A DNA stretch of 45,176 bases from RGIG3528 sp045629005 (GTDB taxonomy: Bacteria; Bacillota; Clostridia; Lachnospirales; Lachnospiraceae). The translations under genes and the position numbers were made by a program. Below the pieces are notes generated by a model. That model worked only from the letters and a program-made list of their open reading frames with translations, made no database searches and was not told the DNA's origin. Of the stretch, positions 16,448-25,280 are shown in pieces. Each line of letters begins with the position of its first letter. The first letter of the stretch is position 1. The stretch covers positions 1-45,176 of the forward strand of contig JAZQQJ010000007.1 of NCBI GenBank assembly GCA_045629005.1. The letters run 5' to 3'.

Positions 16448-17482
16448 TTATTTTCTTGCGGAAAAAGATTCTCTCTCAACAAACTCCGTCGTTAATTCTA
16501 CGTTTCTGTCAATGTCTTTTCCTTCAATAAGGCCAATCAGCGCCTTTACACTCTCATGCGCTATTTCTTTAAAGTCGCATCGCATTGTCGTAAGTGCGGG
16601 GGACATATATCTGGAAATCTGAATGTCATCATGACCGATAATTGTAACTTCCTCGGGAATCTTTATGTTCAGTTCCTTAAGGGCGTTCATTGCACCGATG
16701 GCCATAATGTCGTTGGCGGCAAATATTGCGGTAGGGCGCTGTTCTGCTGCTCCGCTGTATAATTTAAGTACTTCCTTGCGCGCTTTTTCTTCATTGAAAT
16801 CACCTTCGAGCTCAATAAAGCTTTCAATGCTTTCACAATACTTTTCAACAGCATCCTTCACGCCTTCGGCTCTACGGAGTGCAGGAAGCCTTGAGGGATT
16901 GCCGCCTATGTAGAGGATTCGCTTATGCCCGCTCTCGACAATCTTCTTAACAGCCGTGAAAGCGGCTTTTTTGTCTCCCATGTTTACAACAGCCATATTG
17001 TCCGCAAATGCTCTGCGCTCCTGGTTTACGAGCACAAGAGGATAGCCACGGTTAATTAACGCTTTTACATCCTTATTACCATTTTCATAGCCAAAAAGGA
17101 TTGCACCCTGAACAAGCTTTCTTCCGAGTATTCCGTTAAGGGACTGAACATCTGCGCCGCCCGGTGAAAGGTGCACGAGTGTGTTGTATCCTGCTTTCTG
17201 AGCTTCGTTGACAACAAGATTTATAAGCTCCGTCGCAAAGTGGGACGTAATTTCCTCACCTGCGCCGGTATTACTGTCGGTATAAGCCGAAAACAGACCG
17301 ATTACAGGCTCCTCCTTGCCTGCAAGACTTCTTGCGGCAGTATTGGGCTCAAAATTGTACTTTGCTATGTACTCGCGTACCCTTGCCTCGGTCTTTCTTG
17401 AAACGCCACCGGCTCCATTAATAACCTTAGAAAGAGTTACTCTCGATACGCCAATTATTTTTGCAAGTTCTTCTGTAGTCAT
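16448..17482 (-). CDS. LacI-family transcriptional regulator
   Basis: The 344-residue protein opens with the LacI helix-turn-helix TEELAKIIGVSRVTLSKVIN, then GVSRKTEARVREYIAKYNFEPN and the hinge helix NTAARSLAG. A periplasmic-binding-like effector domain follows (VIGLF, ...AIFAANDIMAIGAMNALKEL, VTIIGHDDIQISRYMSPALTTM). It is the second gene of the operon and is probably autoregulated. The palindrome at 18352-18369 is the likely operator. The effector is presumably a sugar or uronide from the pathway. GAGG lies before the ATG. Confidence 0.95.
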   Translation of the reverse strand: MTTEELAKIIGVSRVTLSKVINGAGGVSRKTEARVREYIAKYNFEPNTAARSLAGKEEPVIGLFSAYTDSNTGAGEEITSHFATELINLVVNEAQKAGYNTLVHLSPGGADVQSLNGILGRKLVQGAILFGYENGNKDVKALINRGYPLVLVNQERRAFADNMAVVNMGDKKAAFTAVKKIVESGHKRILYIGGNPSRLPALRRAEGVKDAVEKYCESIESFIELEGDFNEEKARKEVLKLYSGAAEQRPTAIFAANDIMAIGAMNALKELNIKIPEEVTIIGHDDIQISRYMSPALTTMRCDFKEIAHESVKALIGLIEGKDIDRNVELTTEFVERESFSARK

Positions 17483-17497
17483 TATATCGGTCCTCGA

Positions 17498-18265
17498 TTA
17501 ATCCAATTCTGCGATGACACACACCGGGTAATGGTCCGAAAGCCATACGCCTTCGTAATTGTCTCTCCACGTGTCCGCGCTGCTTGTTTTCCATTCCTTC
17601 GAACCGTAGATGTAGTCAATCTTTTCCTGCCTTTTCGGGTCGCCCCAGTTGTGAAACGTAACTGTAATATCCTTTGTAAAATCGATAAGGTCCTTACGGG
17701 CATCAAGCTCCTCTGTTTCCCAGTTATGCGGGAAGGTGTTGAAATCACCCATAAAGAGGAAAGGAAGCTTTTCTTTTTCCATATGTGCGTCTATGATTCC
17801 GAGAATCTGATGGAGTTCCTTTCTTCTCGGAACATAATTCTTTTCTTCCGGGTGGTCGAGGTGAGTATTGTAAACTCTGAAAAGCTTTCCTGTTTTCAGG
17901 TCAAGAAGCTTAACCCACATAATGGTTCTCGGGCACGGACTCTGTCCCTCAAGCTTTGAGCCCGGAACCTCAGGCGTGTCCGAAAGCCAGCAGCCTCCCA
18001 TCTCAACAACGTCAAAGCATTCCTTTCGAATGCCGATTGGAACACGCTCACCACCATAATCGTCATTTCGTCCGAAACCCAGCATATAGTAGTCCGGAAG
18101 CATCTGTTTAAATGCCTCGCAGGTGTGGGCCTTCAACTCCTGAAAGCCAATGATGTCAGGCTTCTCTTCATCGAGCTTCGCTTTGATAAAAGGCATTCTG
18201 TATTTTACGTTGTTAATCCCATCCTCAGGATTATCGGTTCTTGTATTAAAAGTTACTATTTTCAT
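17498..18265 (-). CDS. endonuclease/exonuclease/phosphatase (EEP) family hydrolase
   Basis: The 255-residue protein shows the EEP fold motifs: TFNTR at the start, GFQELKA (metal Glu), VYNTHLDHPEE (catalytic His), LFMGDFNTFPHN (Asp/Asn), KIDYIYG and WLSDHYPV (catalytic His). The family includes Mg-dependent phosphatases, sphingomyelinases and phosphodiesterases as well as nucleases. Inside a sugar operon a phosphatase or phosphodiesterase role is more likely than DNA cleavage. It is the first gene of the operon, with AAAGGAC upstream of the ATG. The predicted promoter and operator lie just beyond. Confidence 0.9.
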   Translation of the reverse strand: MKIVTFNTRTDNPEDGINNVKYRMPFIKAKLDEEKPDIIGFQELKAHTCEAFKQMLPDYYMLGFGRNDDYGGERVPIGIRKECFDVVEMGGCWLSDTPEVPGSKLEGQSPCPRTIMWVKLLDLKTGKLFRVYNTHLDHPEEKNYVPRRKELHQILGIIDAHMEKEKLPFLFMGDFNTFPHNWETEELDARKDLIDFTKDITVTFHNWGDPKRQEKIDYIYGSKEWKTSSADTWRDNYEGVWLSDHYPVCVIAELD

Positions 18266-18278
18266 TTTTGTCCTTTTT

Positions 18279-18299
18279 AAAGCATACCAAATATGCTTT
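18279..18299 (-). other. 5'-leader hairpin of the catabolic operon
   Basis: AAAGCATA (18279-18286) pairs perfectly with TATGCTTT (18292-18299) around a 5-base loop. It sits between the candidate -10 and the ribosome-binding site of the EEP gene. It could stabilise the leader or affect ribosome access. Confidence 0.5.
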
Positions 18300-18316
18300 C
18301 ATTTTTTGATAAAATG

Positions 18317-18322
18317 ATTATA
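18317..18322 (-). promoter_or_regulatory. candidate -10 box of the ten-gene operon
   Basis: On the minus strand TATAAT is read at this position, about 50 bases before the EEP start codon. No good -35 lies at 17 bases (TGGAAA), though TTGTGG occurs at 20. The operator-like palindrome lies just upstream. Confidence 0.5.
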
Positions 18323-18351
18323 AACCCTCTCGAAGATTTTTTCCACAACTT

Positions 18352-18369
18352 TTTTAACGCGTGTTAAAA
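18352..18369. promoter_or_regulatory. LacI-type operator palindrome in the divergent promoter region
   Basis: TTTTAAC (18352-18358) and GTTAAAA (18363-18369) are perfect inverted 7-mers separated by GCGT, a shape close to the CG-centred palindromes bound by LacI-family repressors. It lies between the divergent EEP-headed operon and the plus-strand metallophosphoesterase gene, so one site could control both. No second copy was noticed in the window. Confidence 0.65.
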
Positions 18370-18467
18370 TTAATTTAACATTTTCCTCTGATTCCTTTTT
18401 TTGTTTACAGAAAATGGGGTGAAATGCTAAAATGCAGAAGAAAAGGATACCAAATCAGGAGATTACC

Positions 18468-19577
18468 ATGAATTCAGTTCTCAGAGGAACACCCGTTGTT
18501 TGCGCGGTTCTTGATAAATATATAATATGCGTCCCCATCAATAAAAAAGTACTGATGAGCATAACAGTCGGCGAAAAAAAATATTTTTGTCATTCCAACG
18601 GCATTAGGCGAAGCGACGTTAACGTTCAAAAGTTCACGGTACCGATGGAAGTCCTCAATAAGGCAAAAAAATACACGGTTACTTACGAAGTCATTATTAA
18701 CAGGGCTCCAAAGATTTGTGAAAAAGAAGCTCCTGTTTCAGTCACCTATGACTTCAAACCGCTTACGAAAAAAACAAATATTAACATATACCACATCTCC
18801 GATTCGCATGGTGCGTCAGCAGCTGCCATCCGAACCGGAAAGTATTTTAAAGAAGATCTTGATTTACTTATTCTGAATGGTGATATTGCCTCGCAGACAT
18901 CAACGCAGAAGGATCTTTTTATTAGTCTCGACATAGCTTCTGCCATTACAGGCGGAAAAATCCCCTGCATCATCTCCCGCGGAAATCATGATCTCCGCGG
19001 CAAAGCCGCAGAAAAGCTTGAAGAGTATCTTCCGACCGATAACGGAAAAACCTATTACACCGTTAAAATCGGTTCTCTTTTCTTCGTTCTTCTTGATTGC
19101 GGCGAAGACAAAGACGATTCCCACAGAGAATATTCAGGCACAGTCTGCTGTCACAGCTTCCGCGAAGACCAGACAGCCTTTCTTGAGGAGCTTGCAAACA
19201 ACGATATTAATGCAGAGCATCGCATAGTCCTCTCGCATGTTCCCTTTAATATGGACAACACCGACGAATGTAAAGGTGAACGCCCGTTTAACATCGAGCG
19301 TGAGCTTTACGCAAAATGGTGCCGCCTGATAAAAGAGCACATAAAACCTGATTTTATGCTTTCAGGTCATGTCCACACAACCGAAATCATTCGCGCAAAC
19401 TGCGCCCGTGACAATAAAAACCTTGGCGTTGACACAATACTCGGCGGTGCGCCTATAAAGAAAAACGGTAAGCCTGTCGGAGTTGTAGGATGTGCAATTA
19501 CACTGACGAACGGCAGTACGCTTGTCAGATTCACAGATAATAAAGGCTATATCATCAAGGAAGATACTATTTTGTGA
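18468..19577 (+). CDS. metallophosphoesterase, cytoplasmic
   Basis: The start is at the ATG of MNSVLRG (18468) because AGGAG lies seven bases upstream; the ATG at 18432 has only a poor site. The 369-residue protein has an N-terminal beta-rich domain of about 95 residues, like the fibronectin-type lead of purple-acid-phosphatase relatives. The calcineurin-like core follows: HISDSHG, LNGDIA, SRGNHDLRG, VLSHVPF and LSGHVHTTE. No signal peptide is present. It is transcribed divergently from the ten-gene operon and probably shares its operator. Its last 11 bases overlap the 3' end of the convergent GH125 gene. Confidence 0.9.
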   Translation: MNSVLRGTPVVCAVLDKYIICVPINKKVLMSITVGEKKYFCHSNGIRRSDVNVQKFTVPMEVLNKAKKYTVTYEVIINRAPKICEKEAPVSVTYDFKPLTKKTNINIYHISDSHGASAAAIRTGKYFKEDLDLLILNGDIASQTSTQKDLFISLDIASAITGGKIPCIISRGNHDLRGKAAEKLEEYLPTDNGKTYYTVKIGSLFFVLLDCGEDKDDSHREYSGTVCCHSFREDQTAFLEELANNDINAEHRIVLSHVPFNMDNTDECKGERPFNIERELYAKWCRLIKEHIKPDFMLSGHVHTTEIIRANCARDNKNLGVDTILGGAPIKKNGKPVGVVGCAITLTNGSTLVRFTDNKGYIIKEDTIL

Positions 19578-20892
19578 AACACTCTCCGACATACAACGCA
19601 AACAGCGAATCGGCCCAGGCAAACCAGGTTCGGCTGAAGGCCTGCGGGTCATCCGCGTCAAAGGCCTCATGCATGGCGGTGCAGCCTGCATCCGTGTCGA
19701 GCAATGTTTTAAGAAGCTTCAGCTGCTCCTCTTTATCGTCTGTTGTGAGTCCCTGCATTATAAGTGCTATAGGCCATACGCGTCTGTCCCCTGTGTGCGG
19801 ACTTCCCACGCCCGCAGCCGCGCATCCTTCAAAGTACCACGGATTGTCACGACTCAATACAAAATTTCTTGTTCTAAGATATCTTGCGTCATTCTTTTCG
19901 CATACACCAAGCCATGGTAACGACAAAAGGCTTGGGACATTGGCATCATCCATCAGAAGATACGAGCCTGAGCCGTCAGTCTCATAGGCGTATATTTCCC
20001 CGTACTTTTCTTGTGAAATAACACCATGGTTTTCAACGCCTTCTGATATTTCTCTTCCAAGCTTTTCAGCGCGTTCCGAAAGAGTCTTTTGTCTTTCTGT
20101 AAGTTTTGCCATGCGTTCCAGCATCTTTGCAGCAAACAGGTTGCCGGGAATGTTGTAGCCATAAACGCACGCGTCATCACTTGGCCTGAAGCCTGCCCAG
20201 GTCATACCTGTGTGCACCACATGTGCGCCGATTCCTCCGTTCTCGAGATTGTTTTTCGGACCTTTTCCCGGACGTTCAAAGCGATATGAAGACAATTGCT
20301 CATGGCTTTGCTCTTTTTCCCATACGTCGAGTATTTTTTCAAAGACTGTCATCTGCTCATCATCCAGCACAGAATAATCCCCTGTTTCTTCAATGTATCT
20401 CGAAACAAGCCAGATATGGTAGCTTAACGAATCCGTTTCATACTTACGTTCCCAGTCTCCCGGGCGCATTTCGGTCATGTCCTTTATCCACTCGCTCTTA
20501 CCTTCGGACCATTCAAGGAAAGCATTCGCATACGGATCGCGCATAATGCATATACATTGGCGTCTTATAAGGCTTTTTATCATCTCCCGGACAGCAGGAT
20601 ATTTTCCCGCAAAAGGAAGATAGTGCACAACCTGCGCACTGCTGTCACGAAGCCACATCGCATTGATGTCACCGGTAATAACAAAGACTTCAGCGGAAAC
20701 CGTATGAGTATTTCCCAAAGCATCAGAAGTATTCATCCCCGGAAGTAAAAGCGTTCTTTCTGCCGTGTCCATAAAGCATTTTTGGTACATTGTGCGTACA
20801 CGTTCGTCCAGAACAGCATCGCCGGTAGCTATACGCTTTGCTGTTTCTTCCATGGCTTCACTTAATTCTTTCAAAATAATATCCCTGTTCAT
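19567..20892 (-). CDS. GH125 exo-alpha-1,6-mannosidase
   Basis: The start is set at the ATG of MNRDIIL (20892), with GGAG six bases before; the longer frame begins at a TTG that is part of that site. The 441-residue (alpha/alpha)6 protein carries GH125 hallmarks: GDINAMWLRDSSAQV, KYETDSLSYHIW, TGMTWAGFRPSDDAC, YETDGSGSYLLMDDANVPSLL and GSPHTGDRRVWPI. The family removes non-reducing alpha-1,6-linked mannose, for example from N-glycans or yeast mannan. It is cytoplasmic. It follows the serine hydrolase gene by 72 bases on the same strand and ends convergently with the metallophosphoesterase gene. Confidence 0.93.
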   Translation of the reverse strand: MNRDIILKELSEAMEETAKRIATGDAVLDERVRTMYQKCFMDTAERTLLLPGMNTSDALGNTHTVSAEVFVITGDINAMWLRDSSAQVVHYLPFAGKYPAVREMIKSLIRRQCICIMRDPYANAFLEWSEGKSEWIKDMTEMRPGDWERKYETDSLSYHIWLVSRYIEETGDYSVLDDEQMTVFEKILDVWEKEQSHEQLSSYRFERPGKGPKNNLENGGIGAHVVHTGMTWAGFRPSDDACVYGYNIPGNLFAAKMLERMAKLTERQKTLSERAEKLGREISEGVENHGVISQEKYGEIYAYETDGSGSYLLMDDANVPSLLSLPWLGVCEKNDARYLRTRNFVLSRDNPWYFEGCAAAGVGSPHTGDRRVWPIALIMQGLTTDDKEEQLKLLKTLLDTDAGCTAMHEAFDADDPQAFSRTWFAWADSLFALYVGECFTK

Positions 20893-20964
20893 ATACTTCT
20901 CCAATTTACAGCTTTACACATTTTCTTTAAATGTCCATTTTTAAGATTGAGTTTAAATCGGATG

Positions 20965-22359
20965 TTAGAGCTCCCTTCTGAAAATTGCAGTCCCTTCGTA
21001 TTCGTCCAAAAAGTCTTCTGCCGTCTTTACCATTCGAACGGTTGCATACTCTTTTGAAAACCCAAAAAACATCGACAGATTCCCAAGATATTCATCTATA
21101 ATTCTGCACTGAATGAGCAGACTGTTTTCCGATTCAAAAGCATAGGAAAAAGCAGCCTCGTATTTATGTCCTGATGCACGTTCTCCCCCGACTTCCTTCG
21201 AATACCCTTCTTCAGGGAATTTGTCAAAAACATTTCTGCAGGCTCCGGCGGTTATTTTCTTCACACCCTGTGAATTTTCGTAAATAAGCTCAAGACTGTC
21301 CACCAAAAACTCAAGAGTAAACCATTTTATTTCAAGCTGACCGCCTTCAAAAAGGTATTTACCCTTATTTATCTTCGGAATAATTGATGATTCACTTGTA
21401 CCATCAGCATGCTTCAGTGCCAGCACAGGCTTATATTCGCAATCTGTGGGCTCATCAAGCTTATCGATAATTTCATCATACAATGCATCCAGCAGAACAC
21501 GGCGTGCCTCAGCATATCCCTGGTCATCCGCAGTGCAGGCAAACAGAAAATCCTTTGAAGGAATACATACCGTAAGCTGGTTTCCCATTCCGAAGAAACA
21601 GAAGCCATCGTACTTTGTATGCCATATCTGATATCCATATCCAAACGATTTGTATGAGAAAAAACCATTTTCATCGGTTGCTATCAGATCAGACGTTGCA
21701 TCTTTAATAAACTCTCTGCTTACTGTTTCTTTCCCGTCCTTCGTAACACAGCCATTCATGACAAAGCGTCCGAACTCTGCCATTTCGCGAAGCGTGCATA
21801 TAAGTGAAGAATCACACCAGGATTCACCTGTGGGCACTTTCAACATTTTTGCGGTTGCAAACAAGCCTGTTTTCGACTTGATGTAATCAAGAAGAGACAT
21901 ACCCGAAAGTCTCTCAACAAGGCATCCCAGTACCTGAGTGCCTGTGCTGTCATAAGTGAATATTGTCCCCGGTGCCCTTACCACTGTTGAGCTGTTAAAA
22001 TACAGATGTACTCTGTCCCTGTCCGGGCTTGTAAACCAATTTGGATAGGAAACTGCCGTGCTCATCATAAGATTGTTTCTAATTGTTTGTTTTTTTAAGA
22101 GCGCAGGCAGTTCAATTTCTATTTTATCCGGGAAGTATGTATATATCGGGTCATCAAGCGAGAGCTTGCCTTCATACTCGAGCATACCTATCGCTATGCC
22201 TACAAGGCTCTTTGTTTCGGAATACATGCGCTGATGCGAATCCTTATTGTATGGTGCCCAATAGCCTTCAAACAGGACCTCGTCGCCATGCATCATAATA
22301 ACGGAATGCATATTATTCCCAACATTTATTTTTTCTATGAACCTTCTTATATCAGCCAT
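20965..22359 (-). CDS. beta-lactamase-fold serine hydrolase
   Basis: The 464-residue protein belongs to the class C beta-lactamase / PBP4*-like family. Motif 1 is SETK (residues 47-50: Ser nucleophile and Lys). The Tyr motif is YDS in FTYDSTGTQVLGCL, followed by the SGMSLLDYIK helix. The N-terminal part ends near 300, and a C-terminal beta-rich extension of about 160 residues follows. There is no signal peptide, so an intracellular esterase or amidase is more likely than beta-lactam resistance. The start is six bases after the CotH stop codon, indicating one operon with CotH and GH125. Confidence 0.88.
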   Translation of the reverse strand: MADIRRFIEKINVGNNMHSVIMMHGDEVLFEGYWAPYNKDSHQRMYSETKSLVGIAIGMLEYEGKLSLDDPIYTYFPDKIEIELPALLKKQTIRNNLMMSTAVSYPNWFTSPDRDRVHLYFNSSTVVRAPGTIFTYDSTGTQVLGCLVERLSGMSLLDYIKSKTGLFATAKMLKVPTGESWCDSSLICTLREMAEFGRFVMNGCVTKDGKETVSREFIKDATSDLIATDENGFFSYKSFGYGYQIWHTKYDGFCFFGMGNQLTVCIPSKDFLFACTADDQGYAEARRVLLDALYDEIIDKLDEPTDCEYKPVLALKHADGTSESSIIPKINKGKYLFEGGQLEIKWFTLEFLVDSLELIYENSQGVKKITAGACRNVFDKFPEEGYSKEVGGERASGHKYEAAFSYAFESENSLLIQCRIIDEYLGNLSMFFGFSKEYATVRMVKTAEDFLDEYEGTAIFRREL

Positions 22360-22365
22360 ATTTTA

Positions 22366-24579
22366 TCATCTTCTTTTCTTTTTGGAAACACGTATAAACA
22401 CTATGGCAGCAAAAATCATTACTATTCCAATGCATCCCACGATAACAACAGGATATAGGGATGACTTTTCTTCTGTTTGAGAGTCATTAAGGAATTCCCA
22501 TTCATTGTTTTCGGAAATATCACCTTGAGTGACTTCATTATTGTTCGAAGCCTTATCCCCTGCCTCTCCCTTATTATCCGTTTCTTCCCCGGGAACATTT
22601 TCTTTATTCATAAGCAAAACTATTGTTTCGGGATTATCAATTTTAGTTGTAAAGATATTGTCGTCCCATGTGCCGGAAAGCTCAATAAGCGAGCCGCCCT
22701 CATATGAGAAGAACGTAAGCTTTGTTCTGTCGGTTTCCGGATCGCACGGTATGGAAACCGTATATGCCGATTTAACCTTTTCAGCTGCAGCGTCCTCAAT
22801 ACTGTATGCCTCATAAACCGCCTTCCCGATTTGCTCCGATGCTTCTGATATTTTGTTATACCGTTCATCTTCCGAAAGAATATTTTCAACTGTAAGGAAC
22901 GGTGCTGCTCCTTGATATTTGGCGGTTGTAAAAATACAGGAGGCAGGGTCGGTTCCGGTCAGATTTCCGTTTTCAACAAGCCACATATTGGGCTGTCCGT
23001 TTCCGACCATAAAGAGATTGCACTCGCGTCCGGAAACATGTGCCTGAATTTTCATGACCTGTTCATACACTCCTACAGACCTCATCATTACAATCTTTGA
23101 GAGGTTTGGTAAAGCTCCCTTCACGTCTCGCGGCTGGACAATCCCATTCATATAGCCGGCCCTTTTTGCTGTCGGTTCGCTTGCCGCTTCAATTAACGCA
23201 TCTGTCAGCGTTTCTATACTCTTATTGCAAAGTCCGGGTTCGACTGTTTTCCCAAATGATGTTGTTCCGCCGAGAGCCATTATTTTTGAGCAGTCAAGCA
23301 TGTAGGTGTGATATTGCTCCCTTAGAGCGTCATTTTGGAATATTACATTAAACAGCGGATATTTCTTGTAGAACTTGCTCTTCTGATACAGGTTCTGCGT
23401 TGCTCCGCGGTCCGGCATATACATAAGATCGATATCGTAATTTGCGGTAGATTCCGCTGTTGTAGGGGAATAGCACCCAAAGCTCAGGTCATAATCCCAT
23501 GGAATCATAAGTGCCCTGCCGTCATCTCCGACATAAAGGCCAAAATTCTTCTTTCCTACAAACATGTTGTCAAGCTGGCATAAAAAGCTGTGTGCCGCAA
23601 AATACCTGACAAATTCGTCCGTATCAATCACCTGGTCAAGATATGACAGGTATTCGTTGCTGTTGACATCAATTGTATTCCCGTCAAAGTCCTTACCTCC
23701 GCTTAAAAGGTTCAGCTTTCTTACCCACTCCTCTACTACAGGGAGCTTGTCTTTGACCTTTTCATAAGTATCCTCATCCTTCTCCCAAAGAGGAGACGGG
23801 TCCTTTTCTATTTCGTCATACAGAAACGTCGTTCCTTCAGGCTTACACAAGTAATCGGACACCTTCTTTGAACTGCACTGAAAATACTGTTCAAGAATAG
23901 GGCTGTCCAGTGCTTCAATCATACTGTATACGCCAAAATATTCACCGTTAATGTAAACCTTTGCAAGACCGAATTGCGGAGTAGGAATGCCCATTTCTTT
24001 CATAAGAAGCAGCGAGCAGTATTCCTTCATCATCGATTTGTCAAAGAAAAAGTTGTTAAGGCTGATTTTTTCAACGCCATAGAGGTTCTGCTTTTCGCCA
24101 AAATCCTTCTTTTTGACGTATGAACCAAAGTTAATTGTCAGAGAAAATCTGTCACTTTTTTGATTGTCCGTGTAGGAATGGTCGAGCGTATAACTTCCTT
24201 TTGTTTTAAGTCCGACGTAGGAAACCGATGTGTCACCGATTGTAACTTTATCAGCCATAACCGTGGGCTTCTCGTCTGCATTTTGAAAAAGGTAGTTCAG
24301 ATTGTTTTCGTCTATTTCAATTGAAATGGTCTGAATGTCATCCTTCAGGAAAAGTGCATTATACTCTCCGTCCTTTCCTTTTCCCTGAGTTTCGGGATTA
24401 ACCTTGTAATCCTTCGGCACTTCATTGGAAAGCATATCCTCGGATATAAGCGTGTCCGCTGTTCCGTGAGTCGGTTTATTGTCTTTTGCATAAGTCGTAT
24501 ACCACTCCGGAGAAATGAACCGAAAAAGAATTACAGCTGCCAAAAGCACTATCATTCCTTTTTTCATATTTGTTTTCAT
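22366..24579 (-). CDS. CotH-kinase family surface protein
   Basis: The 737-residue protein has an N-terminal signal/anchor (about 8-30) and a C-terminal membrane segment (VVIVGCIGIVMIFAAIVFI) followed by KKKRR, so it is predicted anchored and exposed. The CotH domain has GLKTKGSYT, SLLLMKEMGIPTPQFG, VYINGEYFGVYSMIEALD, a long insert, NFGLYVGDDGRALMIPWDYDLSFG, and a linker rich in Asp, Asn and Glu. CotH proteins are atypical protein kinases of spore coats and of many non-spore surface systems. The phosphorylated target is unknown. The start is 2 bases after the SdpI-like gene, and AAGGGCG precedes the ATG. Confidence 0.88.
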   Translation of the reverse strand: MKTNMKKGMIVLLAAVILFRFISPEWYTTYAKDNKPTHGTADTLISEDMLSNEVPKDYKVNPETQGKGKDGEYNALFLKDDIQTISIEIDENNLNYLFQNADEKPTVMADKVTIGDTSVSYVGLKTKGSYTLDHSYTDNQKSDRFSLTINFGSYVKKKDFGEKQNLYGVEKISLNNFFFDKSMMKEYCSLLLMKEMGIPTPQFGLAKVYINGEYFGVYSMIEALDSPILEQYFQCSSKKVSDYLCKPEGTTFLYDEIEKDPSPLWEKDEDTYEKVKDKLPVVEEWVRKLNLLSGGKDFDGNTIDVNSNEYLSYLDQVIDTDEFVRYFAAHSFLCQLDNMFVGKKNFGLYVGDDGRALMIPWDYDLSFGCYSPTTAESTANYDIDLMYMPDRGATQNLYQKSKFYKKYPLFNVIFQNDALREQYHTYMLDCSKIMALGGTTSFGKTVEPGLCNKSIETLTDALIEAASEPTAKRAGYMNGIVQPRDVKGALPNLSKIVMMRSVGVYEQVMKIQAHVSGRECNLFMVGNGQPNMWLVENGNLTGTDPASCIFTTAKYQGAAPFLTVENILSEDERYNKISEASEQIGKAVYEAYSIEDAAAEKVKSAYTVSIPCDPETDRTKLTFFSYEGGSLIELSGTWDDNIFTTKIDNPETIVLLMNKENVPGEETDNKGEAGDKASNNNEVTQGDISENNEWEFLNDSQTEEKSSLYPVVIVGCIGIVMIFAAIVFIRVSKKKRR

Positions 24580-24581
24580 AA

Positions 24582-25280
24582 TTACGCCCTTGTCTCTTCC
24601 ATATAGTATTCTTTTGCCTTTTTATCACTGACAATCAGCGCAACCATCATTGCTGCAAACACGGCGCTAAGTCCTATAATACCGATTGTAAAAACACTTA
24701 TCACAGTACAGATAATGCCCGTAATAACGAATACCTTTCCTGCGTAACGGTTTGATTTGAATTTTGTTGCAGCATTATAATCAGCCCATTTTGACGAAAA
24801 GCCCTGTCCTTTTCTTCTCACTATCGGCATGTAATTTCCAAGGAATATATACATAACACTAAAAAAGATTGCCAGGAGTTTAAATAAGCTGTTCAGGAAA
24901 TCCCACGTTTCCCCGTCCTCCAATTTCATTGCCGAAGGCATTACAACATAAAGAACTCCTATCCACATAGCAATATATTCTACCGAAAGGAAAATAACCG
25001 TGTATGACCCTACTCTGTTGGCGGAAAGAATTTCAGCACGTTCTTCCTCGTCGCCGGCCTTTTCGTACTTTTTACGATAATAGACATCCATAAACTGTAG
25101 CCCTAAAACAACCAGAAGCTGAATTCCCGGGAAAGACAGTGCCATAGTGTATATAAGGATTTCCGAAACCTCCTTAAACCATGCAAGAGGCTTTATCCAC
25201 ACCACAAAAGCCGTAAAAATAATCGATAATGCCGATATAAGTAAACCTATTCTGTAATTACGAGTAAACTTATTGTTCAT
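24582..25280 (-). CDS. SdpI-like integral membrane protein
   Basis: The start is at MNNKFTRN (25280), preceded by GGAGGGG; the longer frame to 25304 has no ribosome site. The 232-residue protein has about six membrane segments. It shows the SdpI-type motif FLGNYMPIVRRKGQGF, matching the conserved GNxMPK-like loop of SdpI/DUF1648 proteins. In B. subtilis, SdpI gives immunity to the SdpC toxin and signals to SdpR. The gene overlaps the upstream ArsR-type gene by 11 bases, as in sdpRI pairs. Here it is followed directly by CotH, and I see no SdpABC toxin genes. Confidence 0.8.
   Translation of the reverse strand: MNNKFTRNYRIGLLISALSIIFTAFVVWIKPLAWFKEVSEILIYTMALSFPGIQLLVVLGLQFMDVYYRKKYEKAGDEEERAEILSANRVGSYTVIFLSVEYIAMWIGVLYVVMPSAMKLEDGETWDFLNSLFKLLAIFFSVMYIFLGNYMPIVRRKGQGFSSKWADYNAATKFKSNRYAGKVFVITGIICTVISVFTIGIIGLSAVFAAMMVALIVSDKKAKEYYMEETRA

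Noticed and set aside
17498..18265. DNA repair exonuclease
   Set aside because: The EEP family is broad; the position at the head of a sugar operon with PHP and metallophosphoesterase genes favours a phosphatase or phosphodiesterase.
20965..22359. Beta-lactam resistance gene
   Set aside because: The fold matches, but there is no signal peptide and the Tyr motif is YDS. The operon context points to an esterase or amidase role.
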